Shown here one piece after another: positions 18,133-27,980 of a DNA stretch of 64,000 nucleotides. The position numbers were made by a program, and so were the translations under genes. Origin of the DNA: an uncultured Saprospiraceae bacterium (GTDB lineage Bacteria; Bacteroidota; Bacteroidia; Chitinophagales; Saprospiraceae); assembly GCA_938041445.1 (NCBI GenBank), contig CALISO010000020.1, forward strand, positions 31,179 to 95,178. Reading direction: 5' to 3'. The notes beneath the pieces are model-generated. The model worked only from the letters and a program-made list of their open reading frames with translations, did not search any database and was not told the DNA's origin. The stretch's first letter is position 1; each line of letters opens with the position of its first letter.

Positions 18133-20415
18133 ATGCACCGTATTTATAGCTTTCTATTAGTCCTGGTTATTGTCTGTATGTCACAGATACTGTTAGCACA
18201 AGACGCAATCATCAGGGGTCACGTATATGATGAGGCGACAGGAGAGCCAATTCTATATGGAACAGTATTAATTGAAGAGCTAGGCACTGGTGCTTCTACT
18301 GATGATCAAGGATTCTATAGTATCAATGAATTAGAAGCTGGGACATATACTTTGGTTGTCAGCTACATCGGATACGCTGAGAAGTCAGTTTCAGTCACAA
18401 TTAGAGAGAACGGGATTGTATATCAAATAGTCAACTTAAGTTCTGAAGGTGTAAAACTAGGTGTTGTCAACATTTCGGCTCAAACCGGTCAAGCCAAAAC
18501 CGAAGTTCAGATTTCAAAACTTCAAGTGACTGCTAAGCAGATCAAAGCATTGCCTAGTACAGGAGGTGAACCCGATCTTCTGCAATACCTACAAGTCTTG
18601 CCAGGTGTAGTTACAACCGGTGATCAAGGTGGTCAGATTTTTATCAGAGGAGGATCTCCAGTCCAGAATCTCATTATGCTAGATGGTATGACTGTCTACA
18701 ATCCTTTTCACTCAATTGGTTTCTTTTCCATCTTTGAGACAGAGATTATCAGAAGTGCTGATGTCTTGACTGGAGGATTCAATGCAGAGTATGGAGGTAG
18801 AATATCTGCAGTAGTAGATATTAAAACTAGAGAAGGGAACAAAAAGAAATTTGGAGGCCAGCTATCAGCTAGTCCATTTATGGTAAAAGCTCTAGCTGAA
18901 GGACCAATATTCAAAGGGAAGAAAGAAGGTAGTGGTGGTTCATTTGTGATCACAGGTAAGAAGTCAATTATAGATCGTACATCAAAGGCTCTTTACAGCT
19001 ATGCTACTGATACTGATGATGGATTACCATTTGACTTTACTGACCTCTACGGTAAGGCTTCATTCTACACAGCTAATGGTAGTCAATTTGACTTCTTTGG
19101 ATTTAATTTTAATGATGAGTTTTTTGACCCTGCTATTGCAAATATTGGGTGGACAAACAGAGGGTTGGGATCAAATTTTAGATTACTACCTCCAAGTAGT
19201 AGTTTGATTATCAATGGTAAGTTTGGATTCTCTGCTTATGATACGGCTATAGACCAAGGAGATGGTCTACCTAGAGATAGTGGAATCGACGAGTACTTTC
19301 TAGGTCTAGATTTCAATTACTTTGCAAATACATTTGAGTTTGATTATGGAGTCGAAGTGAAGTCTATCAGGACTGACTTTAACTTTGTCAATCAATTCAA
19401 TGTCAATCTGAGTCAGTTTCAGAACAGTACAGAATTATCGGCATATCTTAAGTTTAGAAAGTCTTGGGATCGATTGGTACTAGAGCCTTCAGTGAGATTT
19501 CAATATTATGCTGCAGTCAGTGAGTCATCAATTGAACCAAGATTAGGACTTAAATTGAATATCACAGATAAGTTAAGATTTAAAGCAGCAGGTGGTGTTT
19601 ATAGTCAAAACCTCTTAGCAACTAATAATGAAAGAGATGTCATTAATTTGTTCAACGGATTTTTATCTGGTCCACAGAGTGAAATCACAGATTTAGATGG
19701 GTCGCCTACAGACAGTAGACTTCAATTTTCAAATCATGCAGTAGCTGGATTTGAAATAGATGTATTACCAAGGTTGACTCTCAATATCGAAGGTTACTTC
19801 AAAGACTTCACACAGTTAATTGTCGTGAATCGTAATAAGATTAGCCGTGCAGAAGCCAACTTTGTTGTGGAGACTGGAGATGCTTATGGGGTAGATTTCT
19901 CTGCCAAGTATACCAATCCTAAGTGGTATGTATGGGGAACGTACTCTTATGGATTTGCTAATAGATTCGATGGTCAGCAAGACTTTCCTACATTATTTGA
20001 CAGAAGGCATAATATGAACTTTCTGGCATCTTACAATTTTGATGAAGATGGTGATTTTAGTGCTAGTATAAGATATAATTTTGGATCAGGATTTCCATTT
20101 ACCTTGACTCAAGGTTTCTATCAAGGAGCCGTATTTGAGGATGGTGTAGATACTGATATCTTCTCTCAGAATACTGATGTAATAGACGTTATCTATGACG
20201 AGACTAGAAATGGTGGTAGACTTCCAAATTACCACAGACTTGATGTTTCAGTCACTAAGAAATGGGACATCGTTTCATTTGCTGAGTTTGAGACTGTCTT
20301 CAGTGTAACCAATGTCGCAAATCGAAATAATATCTTTTACTTTGATAGGATTAGATATGAAAGAGTTGATCAACTACCAATCATACCAAGTTTAGGTGCC
20401 AAACTTAAGTTTTAA
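18133..20415 (+). CDS. TonB-dependent receptor with carboxypeptidase-like domain
   Basis: A 760-residue outer-membrane receptor. The signal peptide is residues 1-22. Residues 26-115 are a carboxypeptidase-regulatory-like beta-sandwich (IIRGHVYDEATGEPILYGTVLIEE, SYIGYAEKSVSV). The plug domain is about 130-235 (LLQYLQVLPGVVTTGDQGGQIFIRGGSP, LIMLDGMTVYNPFHSIGFFSIF, GGFNAEYGGRISAVVDIKTR), and a 22-stranded barrel fills the rest, ending in GAKLKF. It has no SusC signature motif and no neighbouring SusD, so it is not a polysaccharide utilisation receptor. The ligand is unknown. It follows the GWxTD gene by 85 bases. Confidence 0.9.
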   Translation: MHRIYSFLLVLVIVCMSQILLAQDAIIRGHVYDEATGEPILYGTVLIEELGTGASTDDQGFYSINELEAGTYTLVVSYIGYAEKSVSVTIRENGIVYQIVNLSSEGVKLGVVNISAQTGQAKTEVQISKLQVTAKQIKALPSTGGEPDLLQYLQVLPGVVTTGDQGGQIFIRGGSPVQNLIMLDGMTVYNPFHSIGFFSIFETEIIRSADVLTGGFNAEYGGRISAVVDIKTREGNKKKFGGQLSASPFMVKALAEGPIFKGKKEGSGGSFVITGKKSIIDRTSKALYSYATDTDDGLPFDFTDLYGKASFYTANGSQFDFFGFNFNDEFFDPAIANIGWTNRGLGSNFRLLPPSSSLIINGKFGFSAYDTAIDQGDGLPRDSGIDEYFLGLDFNYFANTFEFDYGVEVKSIRTDFNFVNQFNVNLSQFQNSTELSAYLKFRKSWDRLVLEPSVRFQYYAAVSESSIEPRLGLKLNITDKLRFKAAGGVYSQNLLATNNERDVINLFNGFLSGPQSEITDLDGSPTDSRLQFSNHAVAGFEIDVLPRLTLNIEGYFKDFTQLIVVNRNKISRAEANFVVETGDAYGVDFSAKYTNPKWYVWGTYSYGFANRFDGQQDFPTLFDRRHNMNFLASYNFDEDGDFSASIRYNFGSGFPFTLTQGFYQGAVFEDGVDTDIFSQNTDVIDVIYDETRNGGRLPNYHRLDVSVTKKWDIVSFAEFETVFSVTNVANRNNIFYFDRIRYERVDQLPIIPSLGAKLKF

Positions 20416-20429
20416 AGCTGTTGATAAAC

Positions 20430-20437
20430 TATATTTG
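20430..20437 (+). promoter_or_regulatory. Candidate -7 element TATATTTG upstream of the TerB-like gene
   Basis: Exact TAnnTTTG match 41 bases upstream of the ATG at 20479. No good -33 element at normal spacing. Confidence 0.35.
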
Positions 20438-20478
20438 CCCCAGCAAATAATTACAACAATAATTACATTGGTTATAAT

Positions 20479-20937
20479 ATGATTGAGCACTTTGAGAATA
20501 TCACTCCTGAGGAATTCAAGACCCTAACAGATACAATAGCAAGGATCACTATTCTTGTAGGTGGAGCTGATGGCACATTGGATAAAGAAGAGAAAGAGGA
20601 CGCTGAGAAGCTAACAAAGATTAGATCTTATGCTAATGCTGAAAGCCTTCATGGGTTTTACAAAGAGGTAGGGAATAACTTCACTGAGACTTTAGATACT
20701 GAGTTCGATTCATTACCTGGCATTGTTGAGGATAGAGCAAATATTCTTGTTGAGAGAATCAAACTTGTTAACGATATTTTACCAAAACTCGATCAGCCAA
20801 TAGGACACGAGTTGTACAAGAGTTATGTCAGTTTCGCTGAGCACGTTGCAAAGTGTAGCGGTGGATTCTTAGATTTCTTATCCGTCAGTAAAGCTGAAGA
20901 TAAGTGGATGCACCTTGATATGATTAACCCGTTATAG
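20479..20937 (+). CDS. TerB-like helical protein
   Basis: A 152-residue soluble helical protein. The segment ITILVGGADGTLDKEEKEDAEKL near residues 23-45 looks like the acidic metal-binding turn of TerB/tellurite-resistance family helical bundles, where an ADG(x)2D(x)2E motif is common. The match is weak and the rest is not distinctive. It has no signal peptide, so it is likely cytoplasmic. It lies between two TonB receptor genes with gaps of 63 and 115 bases. Confidence 0.6.
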   Translation: MIEHFENITPEEFKTLTDTIARITILVGGADGTLDKEEKEDAEKLTKIRSYANAESLHGFYKEVGNNFTETLDTEFDSLPGIVEDRANILVERIKLVNDILPKLDQPIGHELYKSYVSFAEHVAKCSGGFLDFLSVSKAEDKWMHLDMINPL

Positions 20938-21052
20938 GGATAGTCACCGTTATTAGATTTTAACACATTTTCTTAAGATTTTGATAGAGATGTCTATTGG
21001 TTAGTTACTTAGAGGCATTATGACGATATTTGCTTAAGCAGAACCTAACCTT

Positions 21053-23335
21053 ATGCAAAGTAATTTTATTAATCAACGCTTCTTATGTTGCATTATCGTC
21101 TATGCTTATCTTGCAGCGTCTTGTTTTGCTCAATCCGTATATACATATTCTGGTCGTATTGTAGATAGTACGACAAGTGAACCACTAATCGGTGCATCTG
21201 TCACTGCTAGCGATGGCAACGGCACAATCGCGGATGAAGTAGGTAGGTTTACTCTTAACAGTGGCAATGAATTTGAAGATGTAGAGGTATCCTATATTGG
21301 CTATAAAACTGTCTATGTGTCAATAGCAGCAGAAGAGGATCTTTTGATAGAGTTAGCCCAGAGTGAATTTTTACTAGATGCAGCAGTCATTACTGGAAGT
21401 CGTTACCAGTCTCCATTAATAGAAGCAACCACCTCAATTAGTATCATCAAGCCTGATTTACTCTCAGATGCCAATATTCCTTCTGCTGACTTGGCATTGG
21501 ATAAAGTACCTGGAGTCCAGATTCAGGATGGTCAAGCAAATATTCGCGGTGGTTCCGGATACTCTTATGGTGCAGGCAGCAGAGTACTGATCTTAGTTGA
21601 TGGAATATCTAGCTTGCAAGCAGATGCAGGTCGTCTCAATTGGGATGATATCCCCGTGGAAAATATTGGTCAGATTGAAGTATTGAAAGGTGCAGCATCT
21701 GTACTGTACGGTTCATCAGCACTCAATGGAGTGATCAATATCAAAACCGGAGATGCAACTAGTACTCCAGTTACTAGATTATCGACGTCGTACTTTGTCT
21801 ATGGTCCTCCTCAAGATGAAGTGGCACAATGGTATGCCGATGAATTGATCCCTTATGAATGGAATGTTTCGGCATTGCACAAGCAGAAGTTTGGTAAGAT
21901 TGATCTTGTTGCTAGTGGATTCTATAGTCGTGGTGAAGAGGTGTATGAAGATTCATTTAATAATAGAGGAAGATTGTCTACTAAGCTAAAGTATAGAATC
22001 AGACCTAATCTGACCGCTCAATTAAATGCCTCTTATAACAATACCATTAACGCTTCCACTTTGCTATGGCGGAATGCTAGTGCTGGACAATATGGCTATG
22101 TAGCCAACTCATTGGTTGAGAATAATGGGACGCGTTTTATTTTGGATCCTTCGGTAACATATTATGATCAGGGCGGAGGTAAACATCAGTTCTTATCGAG
22201 ATACTTTTATAATAATACCATCAGCACAGATAACCGTTCTAATTCATCTAACTTTTACTCCGGCGAATACCAGTATGGTAAGGATATTGAGTTAATTGAT
22301 GCAAGAATCTCTACTGGATTAGTCATCTCGTCTGTTGATACGGATAGTGATCTATTTAGTAATGTGGATGTTACTAGTAGAAATATTGCAGCCTATGCTC
22401 AGTTAGATAAGCACTTTGGAAAGAAACTTAAGGTTACTGTTGGTTCGCGATTTGAGCATTATAATCTGATTGGTCCTGAATTTTTTGATGGAGAAGCTCT
22501 GCCAAATGGTGGTGAAGAAAATGAATCAAAAGTTATCTTCAGAGCAGGACTTAACTATCAACTAGAAGACTATTCTGCATTGAGAGCCTCATTTGGACAA
22601 GGCTATAGATTTCCCACTATTTCTGAAAAGTACATATCCGCCACTGCCGGAGCATTTTCTATATTTCCCAATCCTGGACTTCAGTCTGAAGATGGATGGA
22701 GTGGAGAGATTGGCTATAAGCAGGGTTTAAAAGTTGGTGGGTGGCAAGGTTATTTAGATGTTGCAGGATTCATCTCTCAGTACAATGATATGTCTGAGTT
22801 CACTCTTGCTATTGAAGATGGAGCATTTGGATTTAAATCTCAGAATGTTGGCGATACGGAGATTAAGGGTGTTGAATTTGAAGTGGCAGGTGAATCAGAA
22901 TTTTTTGGTATTCCTATTCGAGTTATTGGGGGTTATACATTCATAGATCCTAAGTATCGAAATTTTTCTGACGAGATAGCAGCTACAAGTTCTTCTGATC
23001 AAAATATATTGAAGTATCGTACACGACACAATGCTAAAGCTGACATACAAGCACAGATTAAGTTTGTTGTGATCGGGCTTTCTTACCAATATGCTTCTGA
23101 GATGGTTGCTATTGATAACTTGTTTTTTAGTTTCAATGACTTTCTACAATTGGAAGCTTATCGGAGCCAGAATACCACTGCTTATCAACTATTCGATGCA
23201 AGAATTGGTGTAAAGTTTGACCACCTAGCAATCACGGTTCTTGGTAATAATCTGATCAATGATCGTATTATGAAGAGGCCTGCGAGATTAGAACCACCTA
23301 GAAATGCCTCATTAAGGCTTGATTATTCGTTTTAA
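21053..23335 (+). CDS. TonB-dependent receptor
   Basis: A 760-residue outer-membrane receptor with a signal peptide (ending SCFAQS), a carboxypeptidase-like domain (YSGRIVDSTTSEPLIGASVTAS, VSYIGYKTVYV), a TonB-box-like VITGSRYQSPLIEATTSIS near residue 112, a plug with VPGVQIQDGQANIRGGSGYSYGAG and QIEVLKGAASVLYGSSALNGVINIKTG, and a barrel ending in LRLDYSF. The plug wording resembles siderophore and vitamin B12 receptors, but the ligand cannot be told. It shares its length with the receptor at 18133 by chance, since the sequences differ. The small lipoprotein gene starts 22 bases later. Confidence 0.9.
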   Translation: MQSNFINQRFLCCIIVYAYLAASCFAQSVYTYSGRIVDSTTSEPLIGASVTASDGNGTIADEVGRFTLNSGNEFEDVEVSYIGYKTVYVSIAAEEDLLIELAQSEFLLDAAVITGSRYQSPLIEATTSISIIKPDLLSDANIPSADLALDKVPGVQIQDGQANIRGGSGYSYGAGSRVLILVDGISSLQADAGRLNWDDIPVENIGQIEVLKGAASVLYGSSALNGVINIKTGDATSTPVTRLSTSYFVYGPPQDEVAQWYADELIPYEWNVSALHKQKFGKIDLVASGFYSRGEEVYEDSFNNRGRLSTKLKYRIRPNLTAQLNASYNNTINASTLLWRNASAGQYGYVANSLVENNGTRFILDPSVTYYDQGGGKHQFLSRYFYNNTISTDNRSNSSNFYSGEYQYGKDIELIDARISTGLVISSVDTDSDLFSNVDVTSRNIAAYAQLDKHFGKKLKVTVGSRFEHYNLIGPEFFDGEALPNGGEENESKVIFRAGLNYQLEDYSALRASFGQGYRFPTISEKYISATAGAFSIFPNPGLQSEDGWSGEIGYKQGLKVGGWQGYLDVAGFISQYNDMSEFTLAIEDGAFGFKSQNVGDTEIKGVEFEVAGESEFFGIPIRVIGGYTFIDPKYRNFSDEIAATSSSDQNILKYRTRHNAKADIQAQIKFVVIGLSYQYASEMVAIDNLFFSFNDFLQLEAYRSQNTTAYQLFDARIGVKFDHLAITVLGNNLINDRIMKRPARLEPPRNASLRLDYSF

Positions 23336-23357
23336 AATAACTAGAAACCATTTAAAT

Positions 23358-23729
23358 ATGAATTTGACTACTACTCAACCAGCCATACTGAAGGGATACT
23401 TGCTATGCCTTGGTATCTTACTAATGTGTATTTCATGTAATCGATCAACTAGCAAATCTTCTAATGTAATGCACGACCAATACATAATTACTCTAGAAGA
23501 GGGGTACGGCAAAAAGTATCTGGTAAAGTCATATGGCGACTTAATAGATCAATTAGGTAAGACATCTAAATCTGATAATACATACTTTATTAGTTTTAAT
23601 AAAAATGTCAATCAGGATGCGATTGCAAAACATCCACACATTATAGATGTTAAGTTCTTGCCAAGCGACGTGGCACCTCCTAAAATTATAAAAGGTAAGA
23701 AGGGTAGTGCAAGTCCTATCAATAAATAA
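23358..23729 (+). CDS. Small lipoprotein of unknown function
   Basis: A 123-residue protein from the ATG at 23358 (in-frame codons from 23319 would overlap the receptor gene and spoil the signal). The signal peptide ends in LMCISCNRS with a lipobox cysteine near residue 30. The mature part has a beta-alpha-beta pattern (DQYIITLEEGYGKKYLVKSY, TYFISFNKNVNQDAIAKHPHIIDVKFL) and a basic tail KIIKGKKGSASPINK. This pattern is vaguely like propeptide-type inhibitors (I9), but that is only a guess. It lies 22 bases after a TonB receptor and 15 bases before a secreted T9SS protein. Confidence 0.6.
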   Translation: MNLTTTQPAILKGYLLCLGILLMCISCNRSTSKSSNVMHDQYIITLEEGYGKKYLVKSYGDLIDQLGKTSKSDNTYFISFNKNVNQDAIAKHPHIIDVKFLPSDVAPPKIIKGKKGSASPINK

Positions 23730-23744
23730 TATCAAGTATACTTT

Positions 23745-26627
23745 ATGCGTAATTTAATCTTTGTCATCGGATTCGTCTTGTCCTCAATATTAGTTTTATC
23801 AGGACAAACTGAAGGACATAAATTCATTGAAGACGTAAATGTCACACAGACTAAAGCAGTCTATCTAGGCTTGACTAAGCCAGCAAGCGAAATTGCGGGC
23901 ATTAGTGCACTCAAAACTGAGAAGAGAAATAAGTGGAAGAGCAAACGGCAAGTACCAGATAACTTTAAAGGAAGAGGAAAGACTAAGGTGATATATCCTG
24001 ACTTAGAACACCAAGGTGCAGATAAACTGAGGCAAACTTCAATAGAAACTGTAAGAAGAGATCCAACAGTACCTCTTGTCAATTTTGAAGGATTGACGTC
24101 TGGTAACTCTCCTAATGATCCTTCGGGTGATATCGGGATTGATTATTATATGCAAGCGATCAATGCGACATTGATAGCTATCTATGAAAAAGATGGAAGT
24201 CTAGTGACTAATTTTGCTGCCAATAGTCTTTGGACTTCGTTAGGTGTTTCATCACGTGGTGATCCCATTATATTGTACGATGAGCAAACTAGCCAATGGA
24301 TAATCACAGAATTTGCTGGCCCTGCAGAATTACTCATTGCAGTATCAGAAACTTCAAGTCCACTGGGGTCTTATCATGTATATCGATTTTCAACTCCTAA
24401 CTTTCCTGATTATCCAAAGTATGGGATTTGGTCTGACCACCTAGTCGTCACTTCGAACGAGACGGGAACTGGTACCAATAGATTACATCAATATTTTATA
24501 GATAGGAATGCGTTGATGACAGGTGCTGAAGATGTTGCTTTACAAAGGATAGAGATTGTAGGTACTACTGGGTCAGAGCAAAATTTTATTGTCAGCACTC
24601 CTGCAGATTGGAACGGACCTTTAGAACCATTAGAGTCTAGTCCCATTGTATTGCTTCTCGACGATAGTAGTTGGGGTAATGCTCCAGAGGATGGATTAAG
24701 ATTCTTTAGGTTCAACGTCGATATGGAGGATGAATCCAATACTACTGTGGATGAGGTATTTATACCATTGAGTCCATATGATAGTTACCCGTGTGCAGCA
24801 GAAGGGATAGGTTTTGCATGTATTCCACAGCGAGGAGGTGCTGGTATTGATGGATTGCCAGAATTGATACTCAATGTCCCACATTACAGGAGATTTGACA
24901 CTCATGAATCGTTGGTATTTGCATTTGTGACAGATGCTACTGATGGTGATAATGTTGCAGGTGTGAGATGGACTGAATTGAGAAGAACAGAAGAAGAAGA
25001 TTGGGGTGTCTACCAAGAAGGAACATTTGCACCTGATGATGGATTGCACAGATGGATGGCAGGAATAGCAATGGACAAGTTTGGTAATATTGGAATGGCT
25101 TACTCTGTCAGTAGCCCTGACGATTTTGCTGGATTAAGATACACAGGTAGAAGGGCAGAAGATCCACTAGGTCTAATGACAGTACCAGAGACAATCATTC
25201 AAGAAGGATTCGGAGATACGGGCAATTCTGGTAGATTTGGTGACTATACGCAGATGAGTATTGATGCGCAGAATGGAACAACATTTTGGTTCACTGGGGA
25301 ATATGGAGGGTCCAGCCAAGTAAGAACAAAAATCGTGGCGTTTGAAATAGCCAGAGATACATTTGATCTGGCTGTAACCAATATCGTTAGCCCAAGTCAA
25401 ATAGGGGAGAATTTATCGACCATTGAGTCTATAACGGCAACCGTCGAGAATACAGGTGTTGAAGATATGACCAACCCCACCGTTAGCTTAATGGTAGATG
25501 GTTCACCCATTGCAACAGAAACGATAGAGGCAACACTTGTTCAAGGGGAGCCTATTGACCATACTTTCAATCCTACTGTTGACTTGTCTGAATTCAGAGA
25601 TTATGAGATTACAGTTGCCGTTAACCATCCTGATGATACCAATGATGTCAATAATATTCTGACGACCAATATTGAAAACTTGCCTTCGTTCGATATAAGT
25701 GTTGATGCATCAGTATCATCTTCTATTTGCTTAGGGCAAAACCAAATAACTGCAACAATAATTAATGAAGGATTTAACGAAATCTCTGGAGTGACTCTAA
25801 CATTATTTCAAGTTGAGACTTCAGGTAATACATTGATTTTATCTGAAAATATTATTGATCCAATTCAAGGAGCCGGAGGTGAGTTGACAATTGATTTAGA
25901 TGTTGATATGAATGCACCCGGTACATTGCTATATAGGGTAGAAGTAAGTCCAATTGGATTTATAGCTGAGGCAGAAGAAGCCAATAATGCCACACAAATT
26001 GAAGTGATCATTGATTCAAATAATGTCAATATTGAGTTCCAAATATTATTTGATGAATTTTCTGATGAGACTTCTTTTGAAATTATTGATCCTAGCTCGA
26101 CTGAGGTCTTACATGAAGGAAGCTTTGATGAAGGTGAAACTGAGTTTACGCTTAATATGTGCTTGGCAGCAGATCAGTGTTACCTTCTAAGAATGTTTGA
26201 TAGTTATGGCGATGGGATGTGTTGTGATTTTGGTGAAGGATCCTATAGTCTTACCTATGCGAATGGAGAGGTTCTTCTCGACGAGATTGGTGACTTTGGA
26301 GATAGTGTATCTGAATTATTTTGTGTAGATATGGTTGATCCTATTTTGTCTGTGAGTGATGTAGATTTTTCTAAGCATTCTATTAATGTTTTTCCTAATC
26401 CTACTGCTGATATCATTAATATAGAAATAGCTGATGTTGACCTTGGTAATTTTATCACATTAGAATTGCGAGACCTAAATGGCAAATTGGTAAGACAACA
26501 ATACGCTAATAATTATAGTGGTAAATATTTATCAATTATTTCATTGATGGATAGACCAGCTGGTAACTATTACCTTTCGATAAAGGGTTATGAGCAAATG
26601 GGAGTTACAACAATTACGAAATTATAA
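23745..26627 (+). CDS. Secreted CARDB-domain protein with type IX sorting domain
   Basis: A 960-residue protein with a signal peptide (MRNLIFVIGFVLSSILVLSGQ). Residues about 115-540 look like a beta-propeller or exo-alpha-sialidase-like domain (PSGDIGIDYYMQAIN, LLIAVSETSSPLGSYHVYRF, DYTQMSIDAQNGTTFWFTGEY). About 543-755 hold two CARDB-like Ig folds (DLAVTNIVSPSQIGENLSTI, FDISVDASVSSSICLGQNQIT). There is then a beta-rich domain with Cys pairs (CLAADQCYLLRMFDSYGDGMCC), and from about 882 a T9SS C-terminal sorting domain (HSINVFPNPTADIINIEI). It is likely exported and surface-anchored. No catalytic motif is identified. Confidence 0.8.
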   Translation: MRNLIFVIGFVLSSILVLSGQTEGHKFIEDVNVTQTKAVYLGLTKPASEIAGISALKTEKRNKWKSKRQVPDNFKGRGKTKVIYPDLEHQGADKLRQTSIETVRRDPTVPLVNFEGLTSGNSPNDPSGDIGIDYYMQAINATLIAIYEKDGSLVTNFAANSLWTSLGVSSRGDPIILYDEQTSQWIITEFAGPAELLIAVSETSSPLGSYHVYRFSTPNFPDYPKYGIWSDHLVVTSNETGTGTNRLHQYFIDRNALMTGAEDVALQRIEIVGTTGSEQNFIVSTPADWNGPLEPLESSPIVLLLDDSSWGNAPEDGLRFFRFNVDMEDESNTTVDEVFIPLSPYDSYPCAAEGIGFACIPQRGGAGIDGLPELILNVPHYRRFDTHESLVFAFVTDATDGDNVAGVRWTELRRTEEEDWGVYQEGTFAPDDGLHRWMAGIAMDKFGNIGMAYSVSSPDDFAGLRYTGRRAEDPLGLMTVPETIIQEGFGDTGNSGRFGDYTQMSIDAQNGTTFWFTGEYGGSSQVRTKIVAFEIARDTFDLAVTNIVSPSQIGENLSTIESITATVENTGVEDMTNPTVSLMVDGSPIATETIEATLVQGEPIDHTFNPTVDLSEFRDYEITVAVNHPDDTNDVNNILTTNIENLPSFDISVDASVSSSICLGQNQITATIINEGFNEISGVTLTLFQVETSGNTLILSENIIDPIQGAGGELTIDLDVDMNAPGTLLYRVEVSPIGFIAEAEEANNATQIEVIIDSNNVNIEFQILFDEFSDETSFEIIDPSSTEVLHEGSFDEGETEFTLNMCLAADQCYLLRMFDSYGDGMCCDFGEGSYSLTYANGEVLLDEIGDFGDSVSELFCVDMVDPILSVSDVDFSKHSINVFPNPTADIINIEIADVDLGNFITLELRDLNGKLVRQQYANNYSGKYLSIISLMDRPAGNYYLSIKGYEQMGVTTITKL

Positions 26628-26631
26628 ACAT

Positions 26632-27864
26632 ATGTATAGATACCTCATACTTACCCTGATATTGGCCGCAATATGGTCATGTGAACAGCCAAAATCGTCA
26701 GACAAAAGTGCTGGCGCTAGTGTGGAAGGAAGTTCGAAAGCTGCCTCTAAATCATCAAGTCAAGATAGGGAGGCTACTACGGAGGCATCTATATCAGAGA
26801 ATACACCTATTTCTGAAACTTTAGGAAAAACTAAAGAAGCAGTGCAAACTATAAAGAACGAAGTAGGTGAGGCTACAGAGAAAATAACGGTTGCAACTGA
26901 TAAAAAGACATCTAAATCTCAACCTGCGGAAGAAACTAAGTCAGTAGTAACTAAAGCCAAAGACAAAGTAGTAGAAACATCTAAGCCTACTACCAAAGTA
27001 GAAGATATGGTGAAATCAGAAGTAACAGAACCAGTAGCAGAGACAACGAAACCTGAAGTGCTAAAGGATGTCGTGACTACAACAACATCGAGACCCGATG
27101 CCACGACCCAAGAGACTCCTGATGTATCAAAACCAACAACTACTGAAGAACCACCTGTACAATCACGGCCTACTGATACAACCCCAGAAACTAAACCAGA
27201 GAAGCCACGACAAGCTCAGTCCAAGCCAATGCATAGTTACTTTAATTACGTACTATCTAAGTATGTTACGGATCAAGGCAAAGTAGATTACCAAGGCATT
27301 AAAACAGAGATAGGTAACTTAGATAAATATGTTGTAGACCTTCAAAGATTTCCACCTCAAGCTGATTGGTCTAAGAATGAAACCCTTGCTTATTGGATTA
27401 ATGCTTACAATGCTTTTACTATTAAGATGATATGTGATAACTATCCGTTAGCATCTATCAAAGATCTTCATAGTGGCAAGCCTTGGGATCATAAGTGGAT
27501 TAAGATTGATGGGGAAACACTTTCACTTAATGATATTGAAAATGTGATTATCAGGCCAACTTTCAAAGAGCCAAGGATACATTTTGCAGTCAACTGTGCA
27601 GCAAAGTCGTGTCCTCCACTCGCTAATGAAGCATTCACTAAGACAAATCTGGATGTCTTACTAGAAAAACGGACTAAGAGTTTTATCAATAATACTGCCT
27701 ACAATGATTTGACAAAAAATCCTGCGATGGTTTCTAAGATTTTCAATTGGTATAAAGAAGATTTCGGAGATGTTGTCACATTTGTGAATAAATACATCTA
27801 TGATGGTGTCAAACCGATCACTGCGATTGATTATACCGAGTATGATTGGACACTGAATAATTAA
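26632..27864 (+). CDS. DUF547 lipoprotein with low-complexity linker
   Basis: A 410-residue protein from the ATG at 26632 (an earlier in-frame ATG at 26590 overlaps the CARDB gene). It has a lipoprotein-like signal (LILAAIWSC, cysteine near residue 17), about 170 residues of Lys/Thr/Pro/Glu/Ser low-complexity linker, then a DUF547 domain (about 205-400) with the family signatures LAYWINAYNAFTIKMI, PWDHKWIKIDG and HFAVNCAAKSCPPLANEAF. The role of DUF547 is unknown. The gene is followed by a strong terminator. Confidence 0.85.
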   Translation: MYRYLILTLILAAIWSCEQPKSSDKSAGASVEGSSKAASKSSSQDREATTEASISENTPISETLGKTKEAVQTIKNEVGEATEKITVATDKKTSKSQPAEETKSVVTKAKDKVVETSKPTTKVEDMVKSEVTEPVAETTKPEVLKDVVTTTTSRPDATTQETPDVSKPTTTEEPPVQSRPTDTTPETKPEKPRQAQSKPMHSYFNYVLSKYVTDQGKVDYQGIKTEIGNLDKYVVDLQRFPPQADWSKNETLAYWINAYNAFTIKMICDNYPLASIKDLHSGKPWDHKWIKIDGETLSLNDIENVIIRPTFKEPRIHFAVNCAAKSCPPLANEAFTKTNLDVLLEKRTKSFINNTAYNDLTKNPAMVSKIFNWYKEDFGDVVTFVNKYIYDGVKPITAIDYTEYDWTLNN

Positions 27865-27886
27865 TAGAGTCCGCAAGAAATACAAA

Positions 27887-27914
27887 AAGCCACCTTAACT
27901 AGGTGGCTTTTTTG
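27887..27914. terminator. Bidirectional terminator between DUF547 and CBS genes
   Basis: Stem AAGCCACCT/AGGTGGCTT (27887-27895 with 27901-27909), loop TAACT, T run on the plus side and an A run before it, so it can end transcription from both convergent genes. Confidence 0.9.
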
Positions 27915-27980
27915 TTTATAAGAAATCTTGAAAAGATTTTTATTTATCTATACCTATATGTGTTTTCCTGTGTTGTAGTG

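Noticed and set aside
18133..20415. SusC/SusD polysaccharide utilisation locus
   Set aside because: No SusD-like lipoprotein or glycoside hydrolase was found beside any of the three TonB receptors.
18133..23335. Duplication of two 760-residue TonB receptors
   Set aside because: The two share length and domain plan but the sequences, including plug motifs and C-termini, are clearly different.
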